Origin: Sulfurovum sp.
GTDB lineage: Bacteria; Campylobacterota; Campylobacteria; Campylobacterales; Sulfurovaceae
NCBI GenBank assembly: GCA_003978375.1
Contig: QNZW01000109.1
Span: forward strand, 1-9,918
Direction of reading: 5' to 3'
Length of the DNA stretch: 9,918 bases
The first letter of the stretch is position 1, and each line of letters starts with the position of its first letter. Below are positions 1 to 6,956 of this stretch, piece after piece. The notes under the pieces are model-generated. The model saw only the letters and a program-made list of their open reading frames with translations, made no database searches and was not told where the DNA came from. The position numbers and the translations under genes were made by a program.

Positions 1-354
1 TTTGAAATCATGCAATGTGAAGTCATAGACTTTAATGAAGAAGAAAAATCTCTCATAACTAAATTACCCGTATTAGAGCAATGGAAAAACCCTTATGGGA
101 CGATGCAAGGTGGCATGATAGATGCTGCCATTGACAATGGGGTAGGACCATTGAGTATGTTGGTAGCCTCTGCCAACATGACACGCACCATAGAGACAAA
201 ACTTATAAAAGCCATTACCATGAAAGTAGGGTTTATTTACGTCAAAGCAAAGCTTGTGGAGCAAAAGAAGAGACGTTTGACTTTTGAAGTGGATGTGGTA
301 GATGAGGGTGGGGTGGTGTATGCTAGTTCTAGGGTGGTGAATTTTATACTATAA
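1..354 (+). CDS. PaaI-like hotdog-fold thioesterase, 5' end cut by window edge
   Basis: This is probably an acyl-CoA thioesterase of the PaaI/hotdog superfamily, a cytoplasmic enzyme that hydrolyses CoA thioesters; the substrate cannot be told. Counting from the ATG at base 10, the visible signature is NPYGTMQGGM (residues 27-36), followed by the helix AAIDNGVGPLSML (39-51). This is where PaaI-type enzymes carry HGG and the catalytic Asp/Asn region. After it come alternating beta strands ending in a VDEGGVVYASSRVV-like strand. The usual HGG histidine is Gln33 here. The ATG would give 114 residues, short for a family of about 130-150, and too few residues precede the QGG motif. The frame is open back to base 1 and no ribosome binding site is visible, so the real start is probably upstream of the window. 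It ends with TAA at 352-354. Family assignment is fairly sure; the substrate is unknown. Confidence 0.8.
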   Translation, partial: FEIMQCEVIDFNEEEKSLITKLPVLEQWKNPYGTMQGGMIDAAIDNGVGPLSMLVASANMTRTIETKLIKAITMKVGFIYVKAKLVEQKKRRLTFEVDVVDEGGVVYASSRVVNFIL

Positions 355-370
355 AACAATTGTTAATTTT

Positions 371-446
371 AATAAACAATAAATACGAAAGTTTTATGGT
401 AATAAAGTTTATTTTAAACAACAATAAAATATAATAATGTTGTTTA
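371..446. repeat. four TAAAC motifs in alternating orientation upstream of the ATPase gene
   Basis: The core TAAAC occurs on the plus strand at 373-377 and 415-419, and as GTTTA at 407-411 and 442-446. The copies form two inverted pairs. One has 7-bp arms (AATAAAC 371-377, GTTTATT 407-413). The other has 9-bp arms (TAAACAACA 415-423, TGTTGTTTA 438-446) around a 14-base A/T loop. The second pair encloses one TATAAT box and touches the next, a layout compatible with repressor operators. The gap is about 85% A+T, so some repetition is expected by chance. An operator role is inference. Confidence 0.4.
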
Positions 447-450
447 TAAT
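430..450 (+). promoter_or_regulatory. candidate -10 boxes for the AAA ATPase gene
   Basis: Two perfect TATAAT hexamers lie at 430-435 and 445-450, and no good -35 box is visible, as is common in Campylobacterota. The upstream box would start transcription near 442 and give a leader of about 26 nt. The downstream box would give a leader of only about 10 nt, starting at the ribosome binding site, so the upstream one is the better candidate. In so AT-rich a stretch chance matches are possible. Confidence 0.5.
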
Positions 451-467
451 ATACAAAAAGGAATATT

Positions 468-1661
468 GTGCTACAAAAACTCTTTAAAAAGTATCAGTAT
501 ATCAATAAAAAAATTTCAACTATTCATTATAAACGGTACTTTTTTAACATTGTTGATTTTAATGAGAGACTTATAGGTATAGTAGGTGCTAGAGGGGTAG
601 GTAAAACGACTTTTTTGCTGCAATACTTGGAGAGTTTAGACTTAGCTGATGATAAAAAACTTTACATGAGTGTCGATAGTATTATGGGTGGGGATGAAAC
701 ACTTTTTGACATTGCAGAAACATTTTCCAATCTTGGGGGGAAAGTTTTAGTCATTGACGAGATACACAAATATAAAAACTTTGAGATTGAACTCAAAGAA
801 ATCTATGACTTTTTAGATATACAGGTTATTTTCAGTGGTAGTTCAGCTATTGTGCTAGAGCATAAAAAGGCAGATTTGAGTCGCAGGGCTGTTTTGTACC
901 GCGTCAAAGGGCTTAGTTTTAGAGAATTTTTGGAGTTTAAACTGGGTGAAACATTTGAGAGCTATACGATGAGTGAAATTTTAAACAATCACATGGCACT
1001 CTCTAAAACGATATCCAAACGTATCAAACCCTTGGAATATTTTAGAGAATATTTGAAGTTCGGGTATTATCCATTTTACTTTGAAACACCCGATACCTAT
1101 TATTTGAAACTTGAAGAGACGGTCAATGTAGTTGTGGAGAGTGATTTACCTATAATTTACAATATAGAACCGAGCAATATCACCAAACTCAAACAACTTG
1201 TGGCTTATATTTGTAACTCAAAACCTTATGAACTGAATTTAACAAATCTCTCTACCAAAATTGGCATCAATAGAAAAACACTCTATCTGTATATCCATTA
1301 TTTGACGCTTGGAGATATATTTATGAAAGTACTTCCTAAGACAAAAGGTGACAGCATTTTTTCAAAGCCATCAAAACTCTATTTAAACAATACCAATCTT
1401 AATTATGCCTATTGTGATAATCAAGATATAGGAACACTTCGAGAGAATTTTTTTGTCAATCAGTTAGATAAAAACTATAAAATCGAATATTCAAAAATCG
1501 GTGATTTTTTACTGGAAGACAAATACATTGTAGAGATAGGAGGAAAAAATAAAAGTTATAAGCAAATAAAAGATTTAGCATTCTCTTATATAGTAGCAGA
1601 TGATATAGAAGTAGGCTTTGGCAACAAGATACCCTTGTGGTTGTTTGGATTTTTATATTAG
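468..1661 (+). CDS. AAA_14/DUF4143-type ATPase of unknown function
   Basis: This is a P-loop ATPase of the AAA_14 plus DUF4143 architecture. The family is common and patchily distributed in bacteria and archaea, and its cellular role is not established. Seen in the sequence: Walker A GARGVGKTT (residues 40-48), Walker B KVLVIDEIH (92-100), a sensor-like VIFSGSSA (120-127), and the family-typical segment ending LSFREFL (149-155). The C-terminal part carries D346, E356 and K360 (GDF...VEIGGK), resembling the degenerate PD-(D/E)XK-like fold of this family. The length of 397 residues is full for the family. The start is GTG at 468, chosen because AAGGA at 458-462 sits 5 nt upstream. No partner gene is adjacent, and the gene has its own AT-rich promoter region, so it looks like a single-gene accessory insertion between the thioesterase and ccoIS. 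Family assignment is firm; function is unknown. Confidence 0.88.
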   Translation: MLQKLFKKYQYINKKISTIHYKRYFFNIVDFNERLIGIVGARGVGKTTFLLQYLESLDLADDKKLYMSVDSIMGGDETLFDIAETFSNLGGKVLVIDEIHKYKNFEIELKEIYDFLDIQVIFSGSSAIVLEHKKADLSRRAVLYRVKGLSFREFLEFKLGETFESYTMSEILNNHMALSKTISKRIKPLEYFREYLKFGYYPFYFETPDTYYLKLEETVNVVVESDLPIIYNIEPSNITKLKQLVAYICNSKPYELNLTNLSTKIGINRKTLYLYIHYLTLGDIFMKVLPKTKGDSIFSKPSKLYLNNTNLNYAYCDNQDIGTLRENFFVNQLDKNYKIEYSKIGDFLLEDKYIVEIGGKNKSYKQIKDLAFSYIVADDIEVGFGNKIPLWLFGFLY

Positions 1662-1696
1662 AAGTGCATCAAGCAAAAGTGTTAGAATTTTTTTCT

Positions 1697-1736
1697 ATCG
1701 TGTATATTTGTGCAAAAAATTGACAACATACATGAT
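1697..1736. repeat. imperfect inverted repeat between convergent ATPase and ccoS genes
   Basis: Outer arms 1697-1705 (ATCGTGTAT) and 1728-1736 (ATACATGAT) pair over 9 positions with one G-T wobble. An inner TTGT/ACAA stem (1708-1711 with 1723-1726) can extend the hairpin. It lies in the 81-bp gap between two convergent stop codons, where a bidirectional terminator would be expected. Neither strand has a U-tract directly after the stem, so a terminator call is weak. Confidence 0.35.
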
Positions 1737-1742
1737 TTAGAG

Positions 1743-1979
1743 TTAATCTGGTGGCATATAATTTTTTTTCTCTTTTCTCTTTTTTTGATAAGCGTATTTT
1801 TTTTCTTCTATCATTGCTGCATCTTTTAGATCTTCTTCATTGTCATGTCGTACAGCATCTATAAATTTATTGTGGTCGTCAAATTGTCCATTTTTAACTG
1901 CCCAGATAAGAGCAAACAAACCTAAGCTTCCTAAGATAGTAGAGATACTAATCATTAGAATAACAATATTTTCAGACAT
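1743..1979 (-). CDS. ccoS: cbb3-type cytochrome oxidase assembly protein CcoS
   Basis: This small inner-membrane protein is needed to make active cbb3-type cytochrome c oxidase; in studied bacteria its loss leaves the oxidase without cofactors. It has 78 residues. A single N-terminal membrane segment (about 5-27) runs straight into the family signature WAVKNGQFDD (26-35). A highly charged tail follows, ending in a Lys-rich stretch, which makes the protein slightly longer than many CcoS proteins. Its ATG overlaps the ccoI stop codon (TAATG). With AAGGAG just upstream inside the ccoI end, translation is probably coupled to ccoI. The pairing with the copper ATPase supports the assignment. It ends convergently with the ATPase gene 81 bp away. 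No oxidase structural genes (ccoNOQP) are in the window. Confidence 0.93.
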   Translation of the reverse strand: MSENIVILMISISTILGSLGLFALIWAVKNGQFDDHNKFIDAVRHDNEEDLKDAAMIEEKKYAYQKKRKEKKNYMPPD

Positions 1980-4390
1980 TAAAACTCCTTAAAGGTTAAA
2001 CGCTTAATACGCAAAGAATTTGCCACTACGACCAATGAGCTTAGACTCATAGAGAGTGCAGCAACCAAAGGATTGACAAAACCCATCACAGCAAGTGGAA
2101 CAGCAATCACATTATACAGTAAAGAAAAACCTAAATTTTCTTTAATGGCTCTATAGGTGCGTTTAGAAATACGGTATGCTTCATAAATATTTTGAGGATT
2201 TTCTTCTAAAAGTATCACATCTGAAATATCAATAGCCACATCTGCACCATGCCCCATAGCAATAGAGATATCTGATGAGGCTAGGGCAATGGTGTCATTA
2301 ATTCCATCACCTACCATCACAAAGATAGCATGATTTTCTTGTTGTTTGGCTTGAATATAATGTGCTTTGTCTTGGGGTAGAAGATTGGCGTATACTTCCT
2401 CTATGCCTACAGCAGTTGCTACTTTGTTTGCACTGTTTGCATTGTCTCCTGTAAGCATGACCACATTAATGCCCATATCTTTTATGTGACTTATTGCTTC
2501 TTTGGCACCTTTGCGTAAGGTATCGCTTAGCTCAAAAATAGCCACAAGTGTATGATCAATAGCAAAGAAAAAAAGTGTATGTTCTGAAGTATAGTCTACT
2601 TCTATACCTTTTTGTTTGAGAAAAAGTGCATTGCCTCCCAAAAGAGTTTTATCTTTATAGGTAGCTTCGATACCCTTGGCCTCTATAGCATGAATATTTT
2701 CTAAAATAAGTGGCGATGTGTCTTCTTTTTGAAGATAGCTACGAATACTTTTTGATATAGGATGATTAGAGGTTGAAACCAGTGCCAAAAGAAGTGACAT
2801 ATCAAAAGATGTGATGATTTTGGCATGAATGACTGAGGGTTTTCCTTCTGTAAGGGTACCTGTTTTATCTATAGCCAAATGGTTTGATTGTGCCATGGTT
2901 TCTAAAAATGTGGCTTCTTTAAAGAGAATACCGCGTTTGGCTGCAAGATTGATGCCCACTAATGTCGCCATAGGTGTTGCCAAACCCAAGGCACAAGGAC
3001 AAGCAATAACAACCACAGAAATACCAATAATCAATGCATATTCAAAATCTCCTGTAGCAACATACCAGCCAATAAAAGCAAACAAGGCAATAAGCAAAAT
3101 AATTGTAGAAAAATACCCAGAGATACTATTGGCAAGTTGTTCAATATGTGGTTTTTTACTCATAGATTCCTCTAGCAAATTTACTATGGAGCTGAGTAAA
3201 GATGTGGAGGCATCTTTGGTGGCTTTGTACCGTATGACAGAATCTAAACAGAGTGAGCCTGAGCGTATTGCATCATTTTTTTCTTTGAAAAGTGCTTGAC
3301 TTTCTCCTGTGAGAGAACTCTCATCAAAAGAGGCACTCCCTGAGATGAGTACGCCATCAATGACTACTTTTTCTCCAGGTTTAAGCTCTATGATGTCACC
3401 TACAACAATATTTTCAATACTGACTAAAGATTTGACACCTTCTTTTATGGTAGTAACTTCAGTAGGAGTGCTGCCTCTCATGCTATCTAGCGTGTCTACG
3501 GCATGTTTTTTACTTAGTACTTCAAGGTATTTACCTACAAGCACAAAAGTAATAATCATAACAACGGAGTCAAAATAGACTTCACCATGGTGACTTAACA
3601 TAGCATAAATAGAATAGATATAAGCAGACAATGCGCCAGAAGCAACCAATGTGTCCATATTGACAATATGGTTTTTATACCCATAATACGCCCCTCTAAA
3701 AAAGATCCATCCAGAGTAAAAAAGTACAGGAGTAGCCAGAGCAAATTCTGCCCAATTTAAGATATCTTTAAAGGATTGCTGTATGCCAGAAAAGTATCCT
3801 GCATAGTGTGCCACTGCAAGCCACATAATATTCATAGAACCAAAAACAGCCACAAGAATACGCAGATAGTAAGATTTGCGTGTTTTTGTGGCACGTTCTT
3901 CTTGCAAAGAAGCATCATAGGCATAGGCATTGTACCCAATAGAACGAATGGTTTGAATGATATGTGAAAGTTTTATAAGCTCTTCATCCCAAACAATTTT
4001 TGCTTTGTGGGTGCTGTAGTTAATACTGGCTTCCATGATACCCTCTGTTTTATGAAGCACTTTTTCATTGAGCCATACACAAGCAGAGCAATGGATACCC
4101 TCTATAATAAGATGTATACTAGAAAGTCCATCTTCGTCTACTTTAATATATCTCTCTTTGAAGCCATCAAGATCAAACTTTTCAAGATCGTCTTTTGTGG
4201 GGGTAGCAGGTTGAAGTGTTGTGGTGCCAAGTTTGTCATAAAAGCTATCTAGTCCCTCATCATTTAGCAAATGATACACCCCTTGACATCCCTTACAACA
4301 AAAATATAATGTTGTATCATGGTGTTGTTCTTTAATCATTATTTTTTCAGAAAAAGTAAGATTACAATGGGTACAAGTTGTTTCTGTCAA
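1979..4390 (-). CDS. ccoI: copper-translocating P1B-type ATPase CcoI (FixI-like)
   Basis: This is an inner-membrane ATPase that exports Cu(I) for metallation of cbb3 oxidase. The 803 residues show, in order: an N-terminal Cys cluster (C6, C9, C31, C32, C35) typical of the CcoI/FixI branch; an HMA metal-binding domain with GIHCSAC (98-104); membrane helices from about 175; the actuator TGES (361-364); the transport site CPC (464-466); the phosphorylation site DKTGT (508-512); the HP pair (543-544); TGDN (647-650); GDGIND (694-699); and the last-helix MSLSS (781-785) seen in copper pumps. The start is TTG at 4388-4390: AAAGG lies 8 nt upstream, an in-frame stop occurs at 4409-4411, and the next Met (residue 18) would lose the CxxC. 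The gene is transcribed divergently from rho. I recall the same ccoS-ccoI-rho order in Campylobacter jejuni. A plain CopA detoxification pump is less likely given the N-terminal Cys cluster and ccoS next to it. Confidence 0.95.
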   Translation of the reverse strand: MTETTCTHCNLTFSEKIMIKEQHHDTTLYFCCKGCQGVYHLLNDEGLDSFYDKLGTTTLQPATPTKDDLEKFDLDGFKERYIKVDEDGLSSIHLIIEGIHCSACVWLNEKVLHKTEGIMEASINYSTHKAKIVWDEELIKLSHIIQTIRSIGYNAYAYDASLQEERATKTRKSYYLRILVAVFGSMNIMWLAVAHYAGYFSGIQQSFKDILNWAEFALATPVLFYSGWIFFRGAYYGYKNHIVNMDTLVASGALSAYIYSIYAMLSHHGEVYFDSVVMIITFVLVGKYLEVLSKKHAVDTLDSMRGSTPTEVTTIKEGVKSLVSIENIVVGDIIELKPGEKVVIDGVLISGSASFDESSLTGESQALFKEKNDAIRSGSLCLDSVIRYKATKDASTSLLSSIVNLLEESMSKKPHIEQLANSISGYFSTIILLIALFAFIGWYVATGDFEYALIIGISVVVIACPCALGLATPMATLVGINLAAKRGILFKEATFLETMAQSNHLAIDKTGTLTEGKPSVIHAKIITSFDMSLLLALVSTSNHPISKSIRSYLQKEDTSPLILENIHAIEAKGIEATYKDKTLLGGNALFLKQKGIEVDYTSEHTLFFFAIDHTLVAIFELSDTLRKGAKEAISHIKDMGINVVMLTGDNANSANKVATAVGIEEVYANLLPQDKAHYIQAKQQENHAIFVMVGDGINDTIALASSDISIAMGHGADVAIDISDVILLEENPQNIYEAYRISKRTYRAIKENLGFSLLYNVIAVPLAVMGFVNPLVAALSMSLSSLVVVANSLRIKRLTFKEF
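1985..1990 (-). promoter_or_regulatory. ribosome binding site of ccoS inside the end of ccoI
   Basis: The minus strand reads AAGGAG, then 5 nt, then the ccoS ATG. The site lies within the last codons of ccoI, and the stop and start overlap as TAATG. This arrangement favours translational coupling and fixes the ccoS start. Confidence 0.85.
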
Positions 4391-4398
4391 AGAAGATA

Positions 4399-4403
4399 CC
4401 TTT
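4399..4403 (-). promoter_or_regulatory. ribosome binding site supporting the TTG start of ccoI
   Basis: The minus strand reads AAAGG, 8 nt before TTG (4388-4390). The frame is closed by a stop at 4409-4411 and offers no ATG or GTG between that stop and the TTG. This decides the unusual start codon. Confidence 0.7.
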
Positions 4404-4419
4404 GCTTTTTATTGATAAA

Positions 4420-4425
4420 ATTTTA
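4420..4425 (-). promoter_or_regulatory. possible -10 box for ccoI-ccoS
   Basis: TAAAAT on the minus strand would place a transcription start near 4413 and give a leader of about 23 nt. It sits in the palindrome TAAAATTTTA (4416-4425). Other weak -10 look-alikes exist further upstream on this strand (TACTAT at 4477-4482, TAATAC at 4485-4490), so the choice is uncertain. Confidence 0.25.
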
Positions 4426-4511
4426 CCTAAATATGGGTTAAGAGATGAGTAGTTTAGGATAATCTAGAAGGCTTTGATAGTACAGTATTAACTTTTTAAG
4501 TTTAAAAGGGT

Positions 4512-4517
4512 TATAAT
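4512..4517 (+). promoter_or_regulatory. -10 box of the rho operon promoter
   Basis: A perfect TATAAT lies in the divergent ccoI/rho region. A weak TTAACT at 4488-4493 is a possible -35 box with 18-bp spacing. Transcription would start near 4524, leaving a leader of about 68 nt before the rho ATG. Confidence 0.6.
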
Positions 4518-4553
4518 ACACCACTACACATGAGTATAAGACTGATGTAATTG

Positions 4554-4583
4554 TAACACCTCCATAACCTAACCTTAAAACAA
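4554..4583 (+). promoter_or_regulatory. C-rich, G-free stretch in the rho leader (possible rut site)
   Basis: These 30 bases contain ten C and no G, with CC pairs at 4559, 4562, 4568 and 4573, and lie directly before the ribosome binding site. Rho loads on unstructured, C-rich, G-poor RNA through pyrimidine-C dimers, and rho is known to be autoregulated by its own termination activity in Escherichia coli. Autoregulation here is inference. Confidence 0.35.
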
Positions 4584-4591
4584 GAGGAAAC

Positions 4592-5920
4592 ATGAGCGAA
4601 AATAAAAAATCTCCAAAACCCAATAAAAAATCTTCCAATAAAAGAACACATGTTCCTGTAAATGGACATAAAATTGAAGACCTTCAAAAACTTCCTTTAT
4701 CAGAACTGGTAGATATAGCCAAAAATGTAAAAGTAGAAAATCCCAACGAGTTTCAAAGAAAAGATCTTATTTTTGAAATCTTAAAAGCACAAGTCTCTCA
4801 GGGAGGATTTATACTCTACACGGGTATTTTAGAAATTATGAATGATGGATATGGTTTTTTACGTTCTATTGATGGCAATTTTGCTAACTCTTCAAACGAT
4901 ACGTATGTAAGTGGTACACAAGTCAAACGTTTTGCATTGCGTAATGGTGACATTGTTACGGGTCAAGTACGTTCGCCTAAAGACCAAGAGAAGTACTATG
5001 CACTGCTTAAAATAGAAGCGATTAATTATCTACCACCTGATAAATCAAAACAACGTCCTTTGTTTGACAACCTTACCCCACTGTATGCGATGGAACAGCT
5101 TAAAATGGAGTATAACCCTGTAAAAATGACAGGACGTGTGCTTGATCTTTTTGCACCTATTGGAAAAGGGCAAAGAGCACTTATTGTTGCCCCTCCTCGT
5201 ACAGGTAAAACAGAACTTCTTAAAGAACTGGCACATGGTGTGACCCATAACAATCCAGATGCTTCTTTAATGGTACTTCTTGTAGATGAAAGACCAGAAG
5301 AGGTAACAGATATGCAACGTTCTGTCAAAGGTGAGGTCTATGCTTCTACTTTTGATTTACCTGCACAAAACCATGTGCGTACAGCTGAGATGGTGATAGA
5401 AAAAGCCAAAAGACGCGTAGAGATGGGGAAAGATGTGGTGATACTGCTTGACTCCATTACAAGACTTGCACGTGCATACAATACAGTGACACCAAGTTCT
5501 GGAAAGGTACTCTCTGGTGGTGTCGATGCCAACGCATTGCATAAACCAAAACGTTTTTTTGGTGCAGCGAGAAATATAGAAGAAGGTGGTTCACTTACGA
5601 TTATTGCTACAGCGCTTATTGATACGGGATCACGTATGGATGAAGTCATTTTTGAAGAGTTTAAAGGGACAGGAAACTCTGAAGTGATTTTAAGTCGTCA
5701 TGTTTCTGAACGTCGTATCTATCCTGCGATTGATGTAACAAAATCTGGTACAAGAAAAGAAGAACTTATGATAGACCCAATAACGCTACAAAGAGTGTGG
5801 GCATTGAGAAACGCTATGCAAAATATGGAAGAAGTAGAAGGTTTGAAATTCTTATTTTCTAAAATGATGAAAACAAAAAATAATGAAGAGTTTCTTAATT
5901 TGATGAATGAAGGTGCATAA
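4592..5920 (+). CDS. rho: transcription termination factor Rho
   Basis: This is the hexameric RNA-dependent ATPase/helicase that terminates transcription on free, unstructured RNA. The 442 residues include a basic Lys/Ser/Asn-rich start (1-20), the helical Rho N-domain (about 28-70), and an RNA-binding cold-shock-like domain with GYGFLR (86-91) that forms the primary site. The motor domain has Walker [10 protein letters not shown] (200-208), DERPEEV with the catalytic Glu (E233), Walker B VVILLD (282-287), and the Q-loop/secondary-site region [15 protein letters not shown] (310-324). It ends with the arginine-finger segment [12 protein letters not shown] (358-369). The P-loop has Arg-Thr where E. 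coli has Lys-Ala. The ATG is preceded by AGAGG at 4583-4587. rho heads the rho-murI-small protein operon; I recall rho next to murI in Helicobacter pylori as well. Confidence 0.98.
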   Translation: MSENKKSPKPNKKSSNKRTHVPVNGHKIEDLQKLPLSELVDIAKNVKVENPNEFQRKDLIFEILKAQVSQGGFILYTGILEIMNDGYGFLRSIDGNFANSSNDTYVSGTQVKRFALRNGDIVTGQVRSPKDQEKYYALLKIEAINYLPPDKSKQRPLFDNLTPLYAMEQLKMEYNPVKMTGRVLDLFAPIGKGQRALIVAPPRTGKTELLKELAHGVTHNNPDASLMVLLVDERPEEVTDMQRSVKGEVYASTFDLPAQNHVRTAEMVIEKAKRRVEMGKDVVILLDSITRLARAYNTVTPSSGKVLSGGVDANALHKPKRFFGAARNIEEGGSLTIIATALIDTGSRMDEVIFEEFKGTGNSEVILSRHVSERRIYPAIDVTKSGTRKEELMIDPITLQRVWALRNAMQNMEEVEGLKFLFSKMMKTKNNEEFLNLMNEGA

Positions 5921-5926
5921 TTTACA

Positions 5927-6733
5927 ATGTTAAAGATAGGTGTCTTTGACTCTGGTTTAGGTGGTTTGACAGTTGTTCAATCCTTAGCCAAGTATGTCAA
6001 AGGTGCTCAAATATTTTATATTGCAGATACCAAAAATGCACCTTATGGCGAAAAAACCTCTCAACAAATCTTACAATTTTCCTTAGATATTGCAGCATAT
6101 TTTATACAAAAACATCATATTGATGCATTAATTGTTGCGTGTAATACAGCGACTTCAGCAGCGATTCAAACACTACGTGAGCGTTATCCTCAATTGATTA
6201 TTATTGGTACAGAACCAGGGGTGAAACCAGCGATTGAACAGACACTTACAGGGAAAATAGGTGTACTTGCAACACCAGCAACACTTAAAGGTGAGAAGTA
6301 TCAACAACTTGCTTCTGTTTTGGCCACAGAAAAAGATGTAACACTTTACGAACAAGCATGTCCAGGCCTAGTAGAGCAGATAGAAAAAGGTGAAATAGAT
6401 ACGCCTAAAACCAAAAAAATGTTAGAACAGTGGTTAAAACCTATGAGAGAAAATGATGTAGATAGCATTGTTTTGGGCTGTACACATTATCCGTTGGTAG
6501 GCAATGTGATTGAATCAATCATGCAAAGAGAAATAAATCTTATTCATACAGGAGATGCCATAGCAAGACATTTGCTCTATTTGGCACACAAAAAAGGACA
6601 TGAGAATAAAGGTAAGCTAGATATAATGTTGTATTATACAGAAGATATTAATCAAACAATAGTACGCATGTTACTGAAAAATATTACAAAAATAGATGCT
6701 ATTGAGATAGGAAAACAAAAAACAAAAGGATAA
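5927..6733 (+). CDS. murI: glutamate racemase
   Basis: This cytoplasmic, cofactor-independent enzyme interconverts L- and D-glutamate, supplying D-Glu for the peptidoglycan stem peptide. The 268 residues match the usual length. They show the N-terminal GVFDSGLGGLTVV (5-17, with D8 and S9), APYGEK (38-43), the first catalytic cysteine C72 in VACNTATS, GTEPGVKPAI (94-103), and the second catalytic cysteine C185 in LGCTHYPLV. Both acid/base cysteines are present, so it should be active. The gene starts 6 nt after the rho stop. The only purine-rich ribosome binding site is AAGG in the last rho codons, rather far upstream (about 13 nt), so translation may be coupled to rho. No promoter of its own is evident. 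C-terminal residues are Lys-rich and the end is only 2 nt before the next gene. Confidence 0.96.
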   Translation: MLKIGVFDSGLGGLTVVQSLAKYVKGAQIFYIADTKNAPYGEKTSQQILQFSLDIAAYFIQKHHIDALIVACNTATSAAIQTLRERYPQLIIIGTEPGVKPAIEQTLTGKIGVLATPATLKGEKYQQLASVLATEKDVTLYEQACPGLVEQIEKGEIDTPKTKKMLEQWLKPMRENDVDSIVLGCTHYPLVGNVIESIMQREINLIHTGDAIARHLLYLAHKKGHENKGKLDIMLYYTEDINQTIVRMLLKNITKIDAIEIGKQKTKG

Positions 6734-6735
6734 AA

Positions 6736-6939
6736 ATGAGAAATATTATCGATAAAATTGCTATTTTTTTGGTTTGGATTTTGCTTATCTTGATTGTTGT
6801 TTTGACTGTAAAATATTATATGCTTGAAAAAGAAACTACCAAAAAGACAGTTACAGTTAAATCAGATCAAAAAGATAATTCTCAAAGAGAAAAAAAGATA
6901 GGTGAATTGATCAATGAGGCTCTAAAAGATTTTAAATAG
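6736..6939 (+). CDS. small single-span membrane protein of unknown function, third gene of the rho operon
   Basis: I do not recognise this 67-residue protein. It has a short N-terminal part (MRNIIDK), one strongly hydrophobic segment (about 8-26) probably anchoring it in the inner membrane, then a polar, Lys-rich soluble tail. The tail is Thr/Lys/Ser/Asp-rich from about 32 to 53 and ends in an amphipathic-looking helix (EKKIGELINEALKDF, 52-66). There is no lipobox or cleavage motif. AAAGGA at 6725-6730, 5 nt before the ATG, is a good ribosome binding site inside the end of murI, and the gene is 2 nt downstream of the murI stop, so it is very likely real and co-transcribed. The stop is 17 bp from the convergent trpS stop. 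A tie to murI or the cell envelope is only a guess from position. Confidence 0.82.
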   Translation: MRNIIDKIAIFLVWILLILIVVLTVKYYMLEKETTKKTVTVKSDQKDNSQREKKIGELINEALKDFK

Positions 6940-6956
6940 CATCTACTAAAGGTCCT

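Noticed and set aside
1683..1697. TAGAA-TTTTT-TTCTA hairpin downstream of the ATPase gene
   Set aside because: A 5-bp AT-rich stem with a T-only loop would be unstable; it is probably just a T-run.
2829..3578. Two long open frames antisense to ccoI (2829-3299 and 3309-3578)
   Set aside because: They are mirror frames of a well-supported gene, low-complexity Ser/Thr-rich products, without ribosome binding sites or recognisable domains.
4438..4638. Minus-strand 66-codon hydrophobic frame in the ccoI/rho divergent region
   Set aside because: It begins inside the rho coding start on the opposite strand, covers the rho promoter and leader, and lacks a ribosome binding site.
5189..5215. Rho P-loop reads PPRTGKT instead of the E. 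coli PPKAGKT
   Set aside because: It lies near the bicyclomycin site, but I recall the Arg-Thr form in other bacterial Rho proteins, so it is probably ordinary lineage variation.
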